Source: CADCVT01 sp035940955 (GTDB lineage: Bacteria; Actinomycetota; Thermoleophilia; Solirubrobacterales; Solirubrobacteraceae). Taken from it: a DNA stretch of 64,000 bases. Where the stretch lies: NCBI GenBank assembly GCA_035940955.1, contig DASZEJ010000129.1, forward strand, positions 27,133-91,132. Direction: 5' to 3'. Below the pieces are notes generated by a model, which was not told the origin of the DNA, did no database searches, and was given only the letters and a program-made list of their open reading frames with translations. Position 1 is the first letter of the stretch, and each line of letters starts with the position of its first letter. The translations under genes were made by a program, and so were the position numbers. Of this stretch, positions 18,326 through 26,300 are shown piece by piece.

Positions 18326-18548
18326 TGCGCATTAGCACCATTGCCCGGTCGATGGAGATCCCAGGACAGATCGATGGACGAGCTCGACGCATGAACCGCT
18401 GGTTAGATCGGCGAGGCTCGGGGCTAGCGGCTGAACCGCTCTGACTGGGCCCGGGCGGTCGGTCATTCGCCCGCGCTTGGTGTAGAGGCGGGCCGGGGCG
18501 AGAAGTACGCTCCCTCACCCGGTATTGCGAGCACCGACAGGAGCGACA

Positions 18549-20459
18549 GTGGCCGTACGTCTGGAGTGGGAGGACAAACCCGAGCACGTTGAGCGCGTGA
18601 CGCTCCCGTTCCAAACCGTCGAGACGGTCAACGAGTCACGCGCGACACGCGAACGGGATCGGGGGACGCTCCAGTTCGGCGGCGATCGCCCCACCGAGCG
18701 GAACATGCTCGTTTGGGGCGACAACAAGCTGGTCATGAGCAGCTTGCTCAAGGAGTACGCCGGCTCCATCCGGCTGATCTACATCGACCCGCCGTTCGAC
18801 ACAGGCACCGACTTCTCGTACCGCGTGAAGGTGGGCGACGCCGACTTCACCAAGACGCCGTCGATTCTCGAGGAGAGCGCGTACAGGGATACATGGGGCC
18901 GAGGGCGCTCTTCCTATCTCCACATGCTTTGGGAGCGTCTGGTCTTGATCCACGATCTCCTGTCCGACGGTGGCTACCTGTTCCTTCACCTAGGATCGAA
19001 TGTGAGCCACTACGGCAAGGTCCTCTGCGACGAGATCTTCGGTGCGGACGCCTACGTGAACGAGATCATCTGGAAGCGACAGACCGCCCACAGCGATATC
19101 GGGCAGGGCGCTCGGCATCTCGGTCGTCTACATGACTCGATCCTCTTGTACCGGAAGGGCGACGAGGCCCCCTGGAACATGTCCTTCACCCCCTATAACG
19201 AGAGCTACGAGTCCTCGTTCTACAGACACGTCGAAGAGGGGACCGGACGCAGATACGGACTCGGCGACATTACCGGGCCCGGCGGAGAAACAAAGGGGAA
19301 TCCGCGGTACGAGTTCCTCGGCGTCACGCGCTATTGGCGCTTCAGCCAGCGCCGCATGCATGAGCTGTACGAGGAGGGCCGGATTGTTCAGACCAGTCCG
19401 GGCGCTGTCCCGCGTCAGAAGCGGTATCTGGACGAACTCCCCGGCATTCCTCTCCAGGACATCTGGACCGATGTGCCGCCCGTCCAAGCACAGTCTCGCG
19501 AGCGGCTCGGGTACGACACGCAGAAGCCAGAGGCGCTGCTTGAGCGGATCATTAGTCTGGCGAGCGATCCAGATGATCTCGTGGCGGACTTCTTCGTCGG
19601 GTCGGGGACGACCGCGGCCGTGGCCGAGAAGCTCGACCGCCGCTGGATCGCGGTGGATCTCGGGCGCTTCGCCATCCACACGACGCGCAAGCGTCTCCTG
19701 AACATTCCGGACTGCCGGCCGTTCGACATCAAGAACCTCGGCGCCTACGAACGCCAGCGCTGGCAGCAGGCCTCCGGGAACGGTGCCTTGCGCGCCTACC
19801 TCGACACGATCCTCGCCTTCTACCGCGCGGATCCTGTCGAGGGCTTCACACACTTGCACGGGCGCAAAGCCGGCCGCATGGTGCACGTCGGCGCGACCGA
19901 CGCACCCGTGACGATCGACGAGACCGAGGACGTGATGGACGAGATGGCCGACAACGGCATCGAGTCGTGCGACTTGCTCGGGTGGGAGTGGGAGATGGGT
20001 CTCCATGACACCATCACCGAGCGTGCGCGCCGGCGTGGACTGGATCTTCGGCCTCGGCAGATCCCGCGTGAGGTCATGGAGCGCCAGGTGACGGAGGCGG
20101 ACGCGGTGCGCTTCTTCGAGCTCGCTCACGTCGATCTCGACGTGCGTCGTCAGGGCAACGAAGCGTGCGTGGTGCTCAAGGACTTCGCCATCCCGAGCGA
20201 GAACCTCATCCCGCCGAAGGTGCGCGAGCGCATCACGGCGTGGTCCGACCTCATCGACTACTGGGCCGTCGACTTCGACTACACGGACGACGTTTTCCAC
20301 AACCAGTGGCAGGCGTATCGCACGCGCGAGGAGCCGAAGCTCGCCACGCAGAGCGACTGGCACGAGTACGCCGAGCCGGGACAGCACGCGATCGTCGTGA
20401 AGATCATCGACATCTTCGGCAACGACACGACGAAGCTCGCTGAGGTCCGCATAAGGTGA
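18549..20459 (+). CDS. mod: type III restriction-modification DNA methyltransferase (Mod)
   Basis: This 636-residue protein starts at GTG 18549, chosen because AGGAG at 18539-18543 is correctly spaced; TTG 18525 is a poorer start. It is an N6-adenine or N4-cytosine methylase of the beta order, with catalytic DPPF at residues 80-83 (IRLIYIDPPFDTGTDFSY) before the SAM-binding motif at 347-354 (VADFFVGSGTTAAVAEKL). The target-recognition region lies between them. A C-terminal extension of about 230 residues follows motif I, longer than in classical EcoP Mod. The restriction subunit follows with a 4-bp GTGA overlap. Mod gives sequence specificity and protects host DNA. Codon use (more ggt, gat, att) differs from the core genes, consistent with transfer. 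Confidence 0.93.
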   Translation: MAVRLEWEDKPEHVERVTLPFQTVETVNESRATRERDRGTLQFGGDRPTERNMLVWGDNKLVMSSLLKEYAGSIRLIYIDPPFDTGTDFSYRVKVGDADFTKTPSILEESAYRDTWGRGRSSYLHMLWERLVLIHDLLSDGGYLFLHLGSNVSHYGKVLCDEIFGADAYVNEIIWKRQTAHSDIGQGARHLGRLHDSILLYRKGDEAPWNMSFTPYNESYESSFYRHVEEGTGRRYGLGDITGPGGETKGNPRYEFLGVTRYWRFSQRRMHELYEEGRIVQTSPGAVPRQKRYLDELPGIPLQDIWTDVPPVQAQSRERLGYDTQKPEALLERIISLASDPDDLVADFFVGSGTTAAVAEKLDRRWIAVDLGRFAIHTTRKRLLNIPDCRPFDIKNLGAYERQRWQQASGNGALRAYLDTILAFYRADPVEGFTHLHGRKAGRMVHVGATDAPVTIDETEDVMDEMADNGIESCDLLGWEWEMGLHDTITERARRRGLDLRPRQIPREVMERQVTEADAVRFFELAHVDLDVRRQGNEACVVLKDFAIPSENLIPPKVRERITAWSDLIDYWAVDFDYTDDVFHNQWQAYRTREEPKLATQSDWHEYAEPGQHAIVVKIIDIFGNDTTKLAEVRIR

Positions 20460-23050
20460 CCGCCAGCGACGTCTCGACGGTTGTTCCGAACGATCCGTAC
20501 GCGGTCCCGGAGCGACGCAAGCCCAGCGAGAACACGTACGCCGTCAACGGGGTTCGCGCGCGCGTCGATGCTTGGCGCACGCAGGCTTACCCGGGCGCGA
20601 GCGAGACGACCAAGCGCCTGCTCGGCTTCTGGTTTACCGACGAGCACCGCACGGACGACGGCCGGCCGTTCCGCTTCTACTTCTGCCAGCGCGAGGCCGT
20701 CGAGGCGTTCATCTACCTAACAGAGATCGAGCCCGTCCGAAAGCTCGCCGACCTTCTCGAGTACGCGGAACACGGCATGCTCATCGAGCCGGGCGATCCG
20801 AAGCGGCAGCGGCTCGCGATGAAGATGGCGACCGGCTCCGGAAAGACGATGGCGATGAGCCTCGCGATCGTGTGGTCCTACTTCCACGCGCTCCGCGAGA
20901 CGGACTCGCCGATGGCGACGTCATTCCTGGTTATCGCGCCGAACGTGATCGTCTTTGAGCGGTTGAAGACGGACTTCGGCGACGCCACGACGTTCCGCCG
21001 CGACCCGCTCGTCCCGCGGGAGTGGAGCGAGGACTTCGAGCTGACCGTGCTCCTGCAAGATGACCCGGCTCCGGTGACGACGCGCGGCGTGCTCTACCTC
21101 ACGAACGTGCAGCGGCTGTACGAGGCGACCTCCCGAGGCAAGGCGAAGGCGCCGCCCAACCCCGTCGAGGCGATGCTCGGGCCGCGCGTGAACCGCGACA
21201 TCGAGGCCTCGGCGTCTGAGGAGCTGCTCAGGCGGATTGCGACGCGCGGTCGGGTGATGGTCGTCAACGACGAGGCGCACCACGTGCACGACCAGAAGCT
21301 CAAGTGGAACCAGTCGATCGAGCGGCTCCACGAGGAGCTGCGCCAGATGGGCGGCGACGATTCCGGCGCGGGAGTCGTCTCGCAGCTCGACTTCTCCGCG
21401 ACGCCGAAGTACGAGAAGGGCGGGATCTTCAAGCACGTGGTGGTCGACTATCCGCTTGCGCAGGCGGTCGCCGACGGCATCGTCAAGACGCCGGTGATCG
21501 GGGAGGTGAGCGGGGCGAAAGTCGAGCTGGGCGACTCGGCGTTCCAGCGCAACCGTCAGTGGCTCGACGTCGCAGTGGGGCGCTGGCGGGCCTTCCACGA
21601 GCAGCTCAGCCCGTCCGGCAAGCGGCCGGTGCTGTTCGTCATGTGCGAGGACACGCTGGCGGCGGACGAGGCTGGTGACTACCTACGCCAGCTCCCTGAC
21701 TTCTCTGGCGATCGGCTGCTCGTCATCCACACCAATCGCTCGGGTGAGATCACCAAGGACGATCTCGACAAGGCCCGCCGAGCTGCTCGCGAGGTCGACG
21801 AGCCGGACAGCTCGATCCGCTGCATCGTCAGCGTGCTCATGCTCCGGGAAGGCTGGGACGTGCGCAACGTCTGCGTCATCGTCACGATGCGCGCGCTCAC
21901 CGCGGCGAACAAGATCCTCCCCGAACAGGCGCTGGGCCGCGGTCTACGACGGATGACGCCGCCGGGCTCCGGCTTCGACGAGCGCGTGGTCGTTATTGAG
22001 CACGAGGCGTTCCGCAACCTCTGGACCGCGGAACTCGACGGAGGGCTCATTGTCGACAAGCAGGACGTCGACAAGATCCAGCCTGGCGCCGTCACGATCT
22101 TCCCGGACGAGGGGAAGCGCGGCTACGACATCGTCATCCCGCAGCTCACGCGCGCGCTCGCGCGAGCAGACAGTCCACTGGCGCAGCTCCAGCCCCATGA
22201 CGTGCCTGACCCGAAGACGCGGCTCGACGTCCCCGACGTCGCGCCGGACGAGTACGTCAAATACCGCGGCGTGCACCTCATCGACAAGGGGGTTATCGAG
22301 GAGATGGAGTTCCTCATCCCATACGCCGAGGACCCCTCGGGCGTCATCACGTACTACACGCACAGCGTCGCGAAGGCGGGCGGCGTCGACCGGCTCGCTG
22401 GGACGTTCGCAACGCTCGCCCCGATGGTCCGCGACTACCTGCGCCACCGCATCTTTGAGCGCCCAGTCGAGCTGGAGGACAAGGTCGTCCTCCGACGCCT
22501 CGCTGAAGCCGACGCCCAAGCACTCGTCGTGGGGGCCTTCCGCGACGCGATCCGCGCCCTGTCGATCACAGAGCGGGAGCCCACGATCGAGGAGAACGCG
22601 CTCCGAGTCTTGGACACCCCGCCGTTCCCATGGTCGCGCCAGACCGTCGAAGGCAGGAAGACCGTCTTCAACCTCACGCCGGTCGACAGTTCCCTCGAGG
22701 CGCGCTTCGCGGAGTTCCTCGACCGCGCCGCAGACGTGACGGCATGGGCGAAGCTCACCATGAACAGCCGCTTCGCCGTCGAGTACATCTCGAAGGCGGG
22801 CGCGCTGCGCTACTACTACCCCGACTTCGTCCTGCGACTCGAAGATGACACCTGCCTGATCGTCGAGACGAAGGGGCAGGAGGATCTCGACGTTGCGCTG
22901 AAGGATCGGCGAGCTCGGCGATGGTGCCAGGACGCGACCCGGCTCGCAGGCCGCGAATGGGCTTACGAGAAGGTCCCGCAGAAGCTCTTCGACGGGTTCC
23001 ACGGCGACACGATCGACGAACTGCGGCGACTCCTCGACGCCTCGGGGTAG
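20456..23050 (+). CDS. res: type III restriction enzyme (Res), DEAD-like helicase plus endonuclease
   Basis: This 864-residue protein starts at GTG 20456, overlapping the mod stop. The superfamily 2 motor has Walker A MATGSGKT (124-131, Lys130), DEAH box VVNDEAHHVH (D272-H275), motif III LDFSATP and motif VI EQALGRGLRRM. The endonuclease is a PD-(D/E)XK domain near the C-terminus, with P789-D790 (YYYPDFVLRL) and E804-T-K806 (IVETKGQ). All catalytic residues needed for ATP hydrolysis and cleavage are present, so the subunit should be active. Type III enzymes slide from a recognition site and cut about 25 bp away when two sites are in suitable orientation; the recognition sequence cannot be read from the protein. 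Confidence 0.94.
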   Translation: MTASDVSTVVPNDPYAVPERRKPSENTYAVNGVRARVDAWRTQAYPGASETTKRLLGFWFTDEHRTDDGRPFRFYFCQREAVEAFIYLTEIEPVRKLADLLEYAEHGMLIEPGDPKRQRLAMKMATGSGKTMAMSLAIVWSYFHALRETDSPMATSFLVIAPNVIVFERLKTDFGDATTFRRDPLVPREWSEDFELTVLLQDDPAPVTTRGVLYLTNVQRLYEATSRGKAKAPPNPVEAMLGPRVNRDIEASASEELLRRIATRGRVMVVNDEAHHVHDQKLKWNQSIERLHEELRQMGGDDSGAGVVSQLDFSATPKYEKGGIFKHVVVDYPLAQAVADGIVKTPVIGEVSGAKVELGDSAFQRNRQWLDVAVGRWRAFHEQLSPSGKRPVLFVMCEDTLAADEAGDYLRQLPDFSGDRLLVIHTNRSGEITKDDLDKARRAAREVDEPDSSIRCIVSVLMLREGWDVRNVCVIVTMRALTAANKILPEQALGRGLRRMTPPGSGFDERVVVIEHEAFRNLWTAELDGGLIVDKQDVDKIQPGAVTIFPDEGKRGYDIVIPQLTRALARADSPLAQLQPHDVPDPKTRLDVPDVAPDEYVKYRGVHLIDKGVIEEMEFLIPYAEDPSGVITYYTHSVAKAGGVDRLAGTFATLAPMVRDYLRHRIFERPVELEDKVVLRRLAEADAQALVVGAFRDAIRALSITEREPTIEENALRVLDTPPFPWSRQTVEGRKTVFNLTPVDSSLEARFAEFLDRAADVTAWAKLTMNSRFAVEYISKAGALRYYYPDFVLRLEDDTCLIVETKGQEDLDVALKDRRARRWCQDATRLAGREWAYEKVPQKLFDGFHGDTIDELRRLLDASG

Positions 23051-23107
23051 GGCGGTGCCGGGGGCGAGATTCGGGTCGTCTGGCCCTATCGTCACTATGA
23101 GCAGCCG

Positions 23108-23425
23108 ATGGCACGCACCATGACCTCACCGCAGGGCGAGCAGATCGATCTCGTCGTCTGGGCGCAGGAACTCGAGGAGGAGCGCGAGCGCGTCCGCGAG
23201 ACCAACGCTTCTCGCCTCGAGCGTCGCGGATACCTCGTCTTCGCCACCGACCCGCAGCGCGCGCCAGACGAGCCCGGCTACCGCGAGGTCTTCGCCACGG
23301 AGGCCAAGACGCCCGGCGAGGCGACCAAGAAAGTGCGTCCACTCGCGGATGGCCGGCGGCTACGCGCGTATCTCGCGACGGGTTCGCACCGCGATGAGCT
23401 CGCGGACGCGCGCTGGGTTGCCTGA
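23108..23425 (+). CDS. small unknown protein downstream of the type III R-M pair
   Basis: This 105-residue protein starts at ATG 23108, or at ATG 23120 (MTSPQGEQIDLVVWAQELEE). It is charged and predicted alpha/beta: a long helix ELEEERERVRETNASRLERRG, then YLVFATDPQ and an acidic/basic C-terminal half ending LATGSHRDELADARWVA. It starts 57 bp after res and runs in the same direction, so it may be the last gene of that transcript. No family is recognised. Confidence 0.5.
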   Translation: MARTMTSPQGEQIDLVVWAQELEEERERVRETNASRLERRGYLVFATDPQRAPDEPGYREVFATEAKTPGEATKKVRPLADGRRLRAYLATGSHRDELADARWVA

Positions 23426-23446
23426 GTCGGCGTCGCGCCTGTTGCA

Positions 23447-23829
23447 TTAGATCACCGCATCGAGCGCCTCGACGATCTCCCGGCCGTTCTTGACGTGAAG
23501 TGCGACTTCCCTTGACTCGTAGCTGAGCCTTCCCGCGGCCGGGTGCGGTCGCCGGTGTGCGCTATGCGGTTGCGACGGTCGACCAGCTCTTCCAGTTGGC
23601 GACATGAAAGCGCCGCTTCGACGCCGCGGACGCTGTCGACCTTCCTCCAGAGGCTCTTGTCCTTCTTGCCCACGACCTCGAGGACGTCGCCGATCCGGTT
23701 CGGTTTGGCGCTCGCCATCTGCTCTGTCTGTTTCGTGAGCAGCTTCCGGTACGCCCAGCCCGGCCTCTTGTAGTCGCCCACCATCAGAACGTCTTGGGAC
23801 GAGACGGGCGTCGCGTTCTCCAGGTCGCG
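23447..23829 (-). pseudogene. HEPN-domain (RiboL-PSP-like) protein, frameshifted remnant
   Basis: The minus strand reads DLENATPVSSQDVLMVGDYK from just below an in-frame TGA (23830-23832). It continues through RPGWAYRKLLTKQTEQMA and VVGKKDKSLWRKVDS to LEELVDRRNRIAHTGDRT. It must then shift frame near 23530 to continue RLSYESREVALHVKNGREIV and EALDAVI before the stop at 23447. RNRIAH is the R-x4-6-H motif of HEPN ribonucleases and HEPN abortive-infection domains. Both the upstream stop and the frameshift indicate decay, although the catalytic motif itself is intact. Confidence 0.65.
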
Positions 23830-24030
23830 TCACTCTCGGCCGCTCCGGCTTGCGCTCTGCAGCCGTGGCACAGTCGGCCCGCTCGATTCGCGCGGGCTGC
23901 GCCCCTGCCACCCCACGCGCCCAGCGTTCTCGGCACCAGCCATTTCGTCGGCGCCCACCAGCACGCCCGGACGACGCACAGACGGGCATTTCGCCCGGGG
24001 GGCGAAAGGCGGCTCGCGCGACTTGATGGT

Positions 24031-24708
24031 GTGTTGTCGATCGGTCGGGTGCTGGCAGGGGACGAGCGCGAGCGGTACTACCTCGAGCAGGTGGGGCAAG
24101 GCCGGGACGACTACTACGCCGGTGAGGACGACGGCGGCGGTGAGTGGATCGGCACGGGCGCGGGCCTGCTCGGCGCCACCGCGTGCGCTCGAGGAGGACG
24201 GGCTGAAGGCGCTGCTTCGCGGCCGCGATCCGGTCGCGGGCGATCAGCTTCGACGGGTGATGCGTGAAGGCGGCGTCTCGGCGTTCGATCTCACGTTCAA
24301 ACCGCCCAAGAGCGTGAGCCTGCTGTGGGCGCTATCGGCCGAGCACGTTTCGGCGGCGACGCGCGCCGCGCACGACTCGGCGGTGCGGCAGGCACTCGAC
24401 TACCTCGAGATTGAGGCGTGCCGCGGGCGCCGCGGCAAGGACGGCGTGCGCCAGGTCCGCGGGGAGGGGTTCGTCGCGGCGGCGTTCGCCCACCGCACGT
24501 CGCGCGCCGGCGATCCGCTCCTGCACACGCACGTCGTGATTGGCAACCTCGCGCTTGGTGAGGACGGCAAAATGGGGCGCCCTGGACAGTCGGCTGCTGT
24601 TCCGCCACGCCAAGACCGTGGGATTCCTCTACCAGGCCGCGCTGCGCGTGGAGCTCACCGAGCGGCTCAAGGTCGAGTGGGGTCCTGTTCGGCACGGTTG
24701 CGCCGACC
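24031..24708 (+). pseudogene. TrwC/MobF-type conjugative relaxase, N-terminal remnant with two frameshifts
   Basis: Three consecutive frames together read as the start of a MobF relaxase. The first is VLSIGRVLAGDERERYYLEQ with VGQGRDDYYAGEDDGGGEWIG, from GTG 24031. After a shift near 24180 comes EEDGLKALLRGRDPVAGDQL, FDLTFKPPKSVSLLWAL and the metal-binding HTH in AGDPLLHTHVVIGNLALGED. After a shift at the AAAA run 24569-24572 comes ALDSRLLFRHAKTVGFLYQA and ELTERLKVEWGPV. Removing one A at 24569-24572 restores the frame. The helicase half is missing here, and a further relaxase piece follows in inverted orientation. This is a decayed transfer module of an integrative or conjugative element. 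Confidence 0.8.
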
Positions 24709-24710
24709 TA

Positions 24711-24890
24711 TATCACGGACGCGCCGTCAGCCTGCGCGGCGGCGAGCGCCTGCAGCACATCGCGGGGGGTGAACGTGCTCGCCTGCTCGGTCAGCTCGTC
24801 GGGCGCCGGGTGCTGCTCGCCGCGTGGCTCAAGAGCGCGGTTGATCAGCGCATCGACGGCGCGCCGATCGAGCCCGTGCTCCGCCGCGGG
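24711..24890 (-). pseudogene. inverted fragment of a TrwC-type relaxase
   Basis: On the minus strand, HGLDRRAVDALINRALEP and DELTEQASTFTPRDVLQALA read as the segment that normally follows the relaxase domain and precedes the helicase domain in MobF proteins (the STFTRRDV-type motif). It lies directly beside the plus-strand relaxase remnant but points the other way. A local inversion or a second broken copy is therefore required. It ends at a TAG near 24711. Confidence 0.55.
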
Positions 24891-25055
24891 CGCGCCGCTG
24901 CTCGCGCAGCCGCTCGACCGGCACCGCGCCGTGCGCGCGGTTGCGCATACCGTCGCGAGCAGCGCGCTCGCGAGGAGCGTCGTCAGCCCTAATGCGCCCC
25001 TCCGCGCTCCCATCACCCGTGCAGCGCCCCGCCGCTCCGCCGCGCCGGTACCCCC

Positions 25056-25067
25056 GGTTACATAACC
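25056..25067. promoter_or_regulatory. 12-bp palindrome upstream of prpC, possible operator
   Basis: GGTTACATAACC is an exact inverted repeat (GGTTA-CA-TAACC) about 94 bp before the prpC ATG. TTGCCG (25071-25076) and TACCAT (25092-25097) downstream could be promoter boxes, but the 15-bp spacing is short. Apart from these elements, 24891-25160 holds no gene that I can support. Confidence 0.3.
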
Positions 25068-25160
25068 CGTTTGCCGCCGCGGCCCTCTTGGTACCATCCA
25101 ACTGTCGTTCAGCGGTCAACGCATTCGCAAGCGTTCACCGAGGGGGAAGCGAGGGAGATC

Positions 25161-26300
25161 ATGGCAGCAGTCGATGCGCCGGTCAGGGCGCAGGGGCTCG
25201 CTGGCGTCGTCGCGGGCCAGACCGCCGTGTGCTCGATCGAGCTCGGCGGGGGGCATGAGCTTGCCTATCGCGGCTATGACGTGCACGAGCTCGCGGAGCG
25301 GGCGACGTTCGAGGAGGTCGCTCGTCTCCTGCTCTATGGCGAGCTCCCGAACCGTGACGAGCTGGCGGCCTATGAGCGGGCGGTCGCCGGGCATCGGTTC
25401 CTCCCCGACGCCGCCAAGAGCATGCTGCGGCAGTTCCCCGTCAACGCCTCCGCGATGGACGTGCTGCGCAGCGTCGTCTCGCTGCTCGGGGTCCTCGACC
25501 GCGACGCCGGGCCGGAGGACGACACGGCCGCCATCGCGACTCGGCTCATCGGCGTCATGCCGACCGCGCTGCTCTTCTGGCACCAGCTGCGCGAAGGGCG
25601 CTACGAGCCGCGGGTGGAGGGCGGGAGCGGGTCGGTCGCCGCCGCGACGCTTCGCGCTCTTCTCGATCGGGAGCCGGACGAGCAGGCCGAGCGGATCCTC
25701 TCCGGCAGCTTCATCCTCTACGCCGAGCACGAGTTCAACGCGTCGGCGTTCTGTGCCCGGATCGTCTCGTCCACCGGCGCGGACACGTACTCGGCGATCG
25801 CCGCCGCGATCGGCGCCCTGAAGGGCTGGCGGCACGGTGGCGCCAACGAGGCCGCGCTGCGGTTCATCGAGCCGCTGAGCGATCCCGACGAAGCTGAGCG
25901 GGAGGTCCTGAGCCGGCTCAAGCGGGGTGAGCGGATCATGGGCTTCGGGCATCGCCTCTACCGCACCGGCGACCCGCGCGCGCGGCTCATGCGCGAGTGG
26001 TCGCGGGAGGTCGCTCGAACCACCTGCGACTCACGGCTGTTCGACGTCTCGGACCGGATCGAGCAGGTCATGGCGCGCGAGAAGAACCTGTTCGCGAACG
26101 TCGACTTCTGGTGCGCGTCGTGCTGGCACGGGCTCGGGATCCCGGTCGAGCTGTTCACGCCGCTCTTCGTCGTCGCCCGCACTTCTGGGTGGAGCGCGCA
26201 CGTCGCCGAGCAGCGTGCCGAGCGCAAGCTCATCCGGCCCAAGTCGCACTACGTCGGGCCGGGCTACCGCGAGGTCGTCCCCCTCCACGCGCGAGGATGA
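25161..26300 (+). CDS. prpC: 2-methylcitrate synthase / citrate synthase
   Basis: This 379-residue protein starts at ATG 25161 with GAGGGAG just upstream. It belongs to the short type-I citrate synthase family. The catalytic His225 (WRHGGANEAAL), His264 (GFGHRLYRTGDPRA) and Asp315 (ANVDFWCASCWHGLGIP) are all present. The C-terminal PRPC-type sequence (ELFTPLFVVARTSGWSAHVA, RPKSHYVGPGYREVVP) and the following aconitase and PrpD genes point to propionyl-CoA plus oxaloacetate condensation in the methylcitrate cycle rather than the main TCA enzyme. It is the first gene of the prp operon and overlaps the aconitase start by 4 bp (ATGA). Confidence 0.9.
   Translation: MAAVDAPVRAQGLAGVVAGQTAVCSIELGGGHELAYRGYDVHELAERATFEEVARLLLYGELPNRDELAAYERAVAGHRFLPDAAKSMLRQFPVNASAMDVLRSVVSLLGVLDRDAGPEDDTAAIATRLIGVMPTALLFWHQLREGRYEPRVEGGSGSVAAATLRALLDREPDEQAERILSGSFILYAEHEFNASAFCARIVSSTGADTYSAIAAAIGALKGWRHGGANEAALRFIEPLSDPDEAEREVLSRLKRGERIMGFGHRLYRTGDPRARLMREWSREVARTTCDSRLFDVSDRIEQVMAREKNLFANVDFWCASCWHGLGIPVELFTPLFVVARTSGWSAHVAEQRAERKLIRPKSHYVGPGYREVVPLHARG

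Noticed and set aside
23794..24267. A 157-codon plus-strand frame taken as an independent gene.
   Set aside because: Only its last part reads as relaxase and the rest is nonsense; it is one frame of the broken relaxase.
25061..25069. CATAACCCG matches the anticodon-loop region of tRNA-fMet (13374-13382) and could be an att core at the right end of the island.
   Set aside because: Only 9 bp match and the tRNA 3' sequence after it is not repeated, so chance is the simpler explanation.
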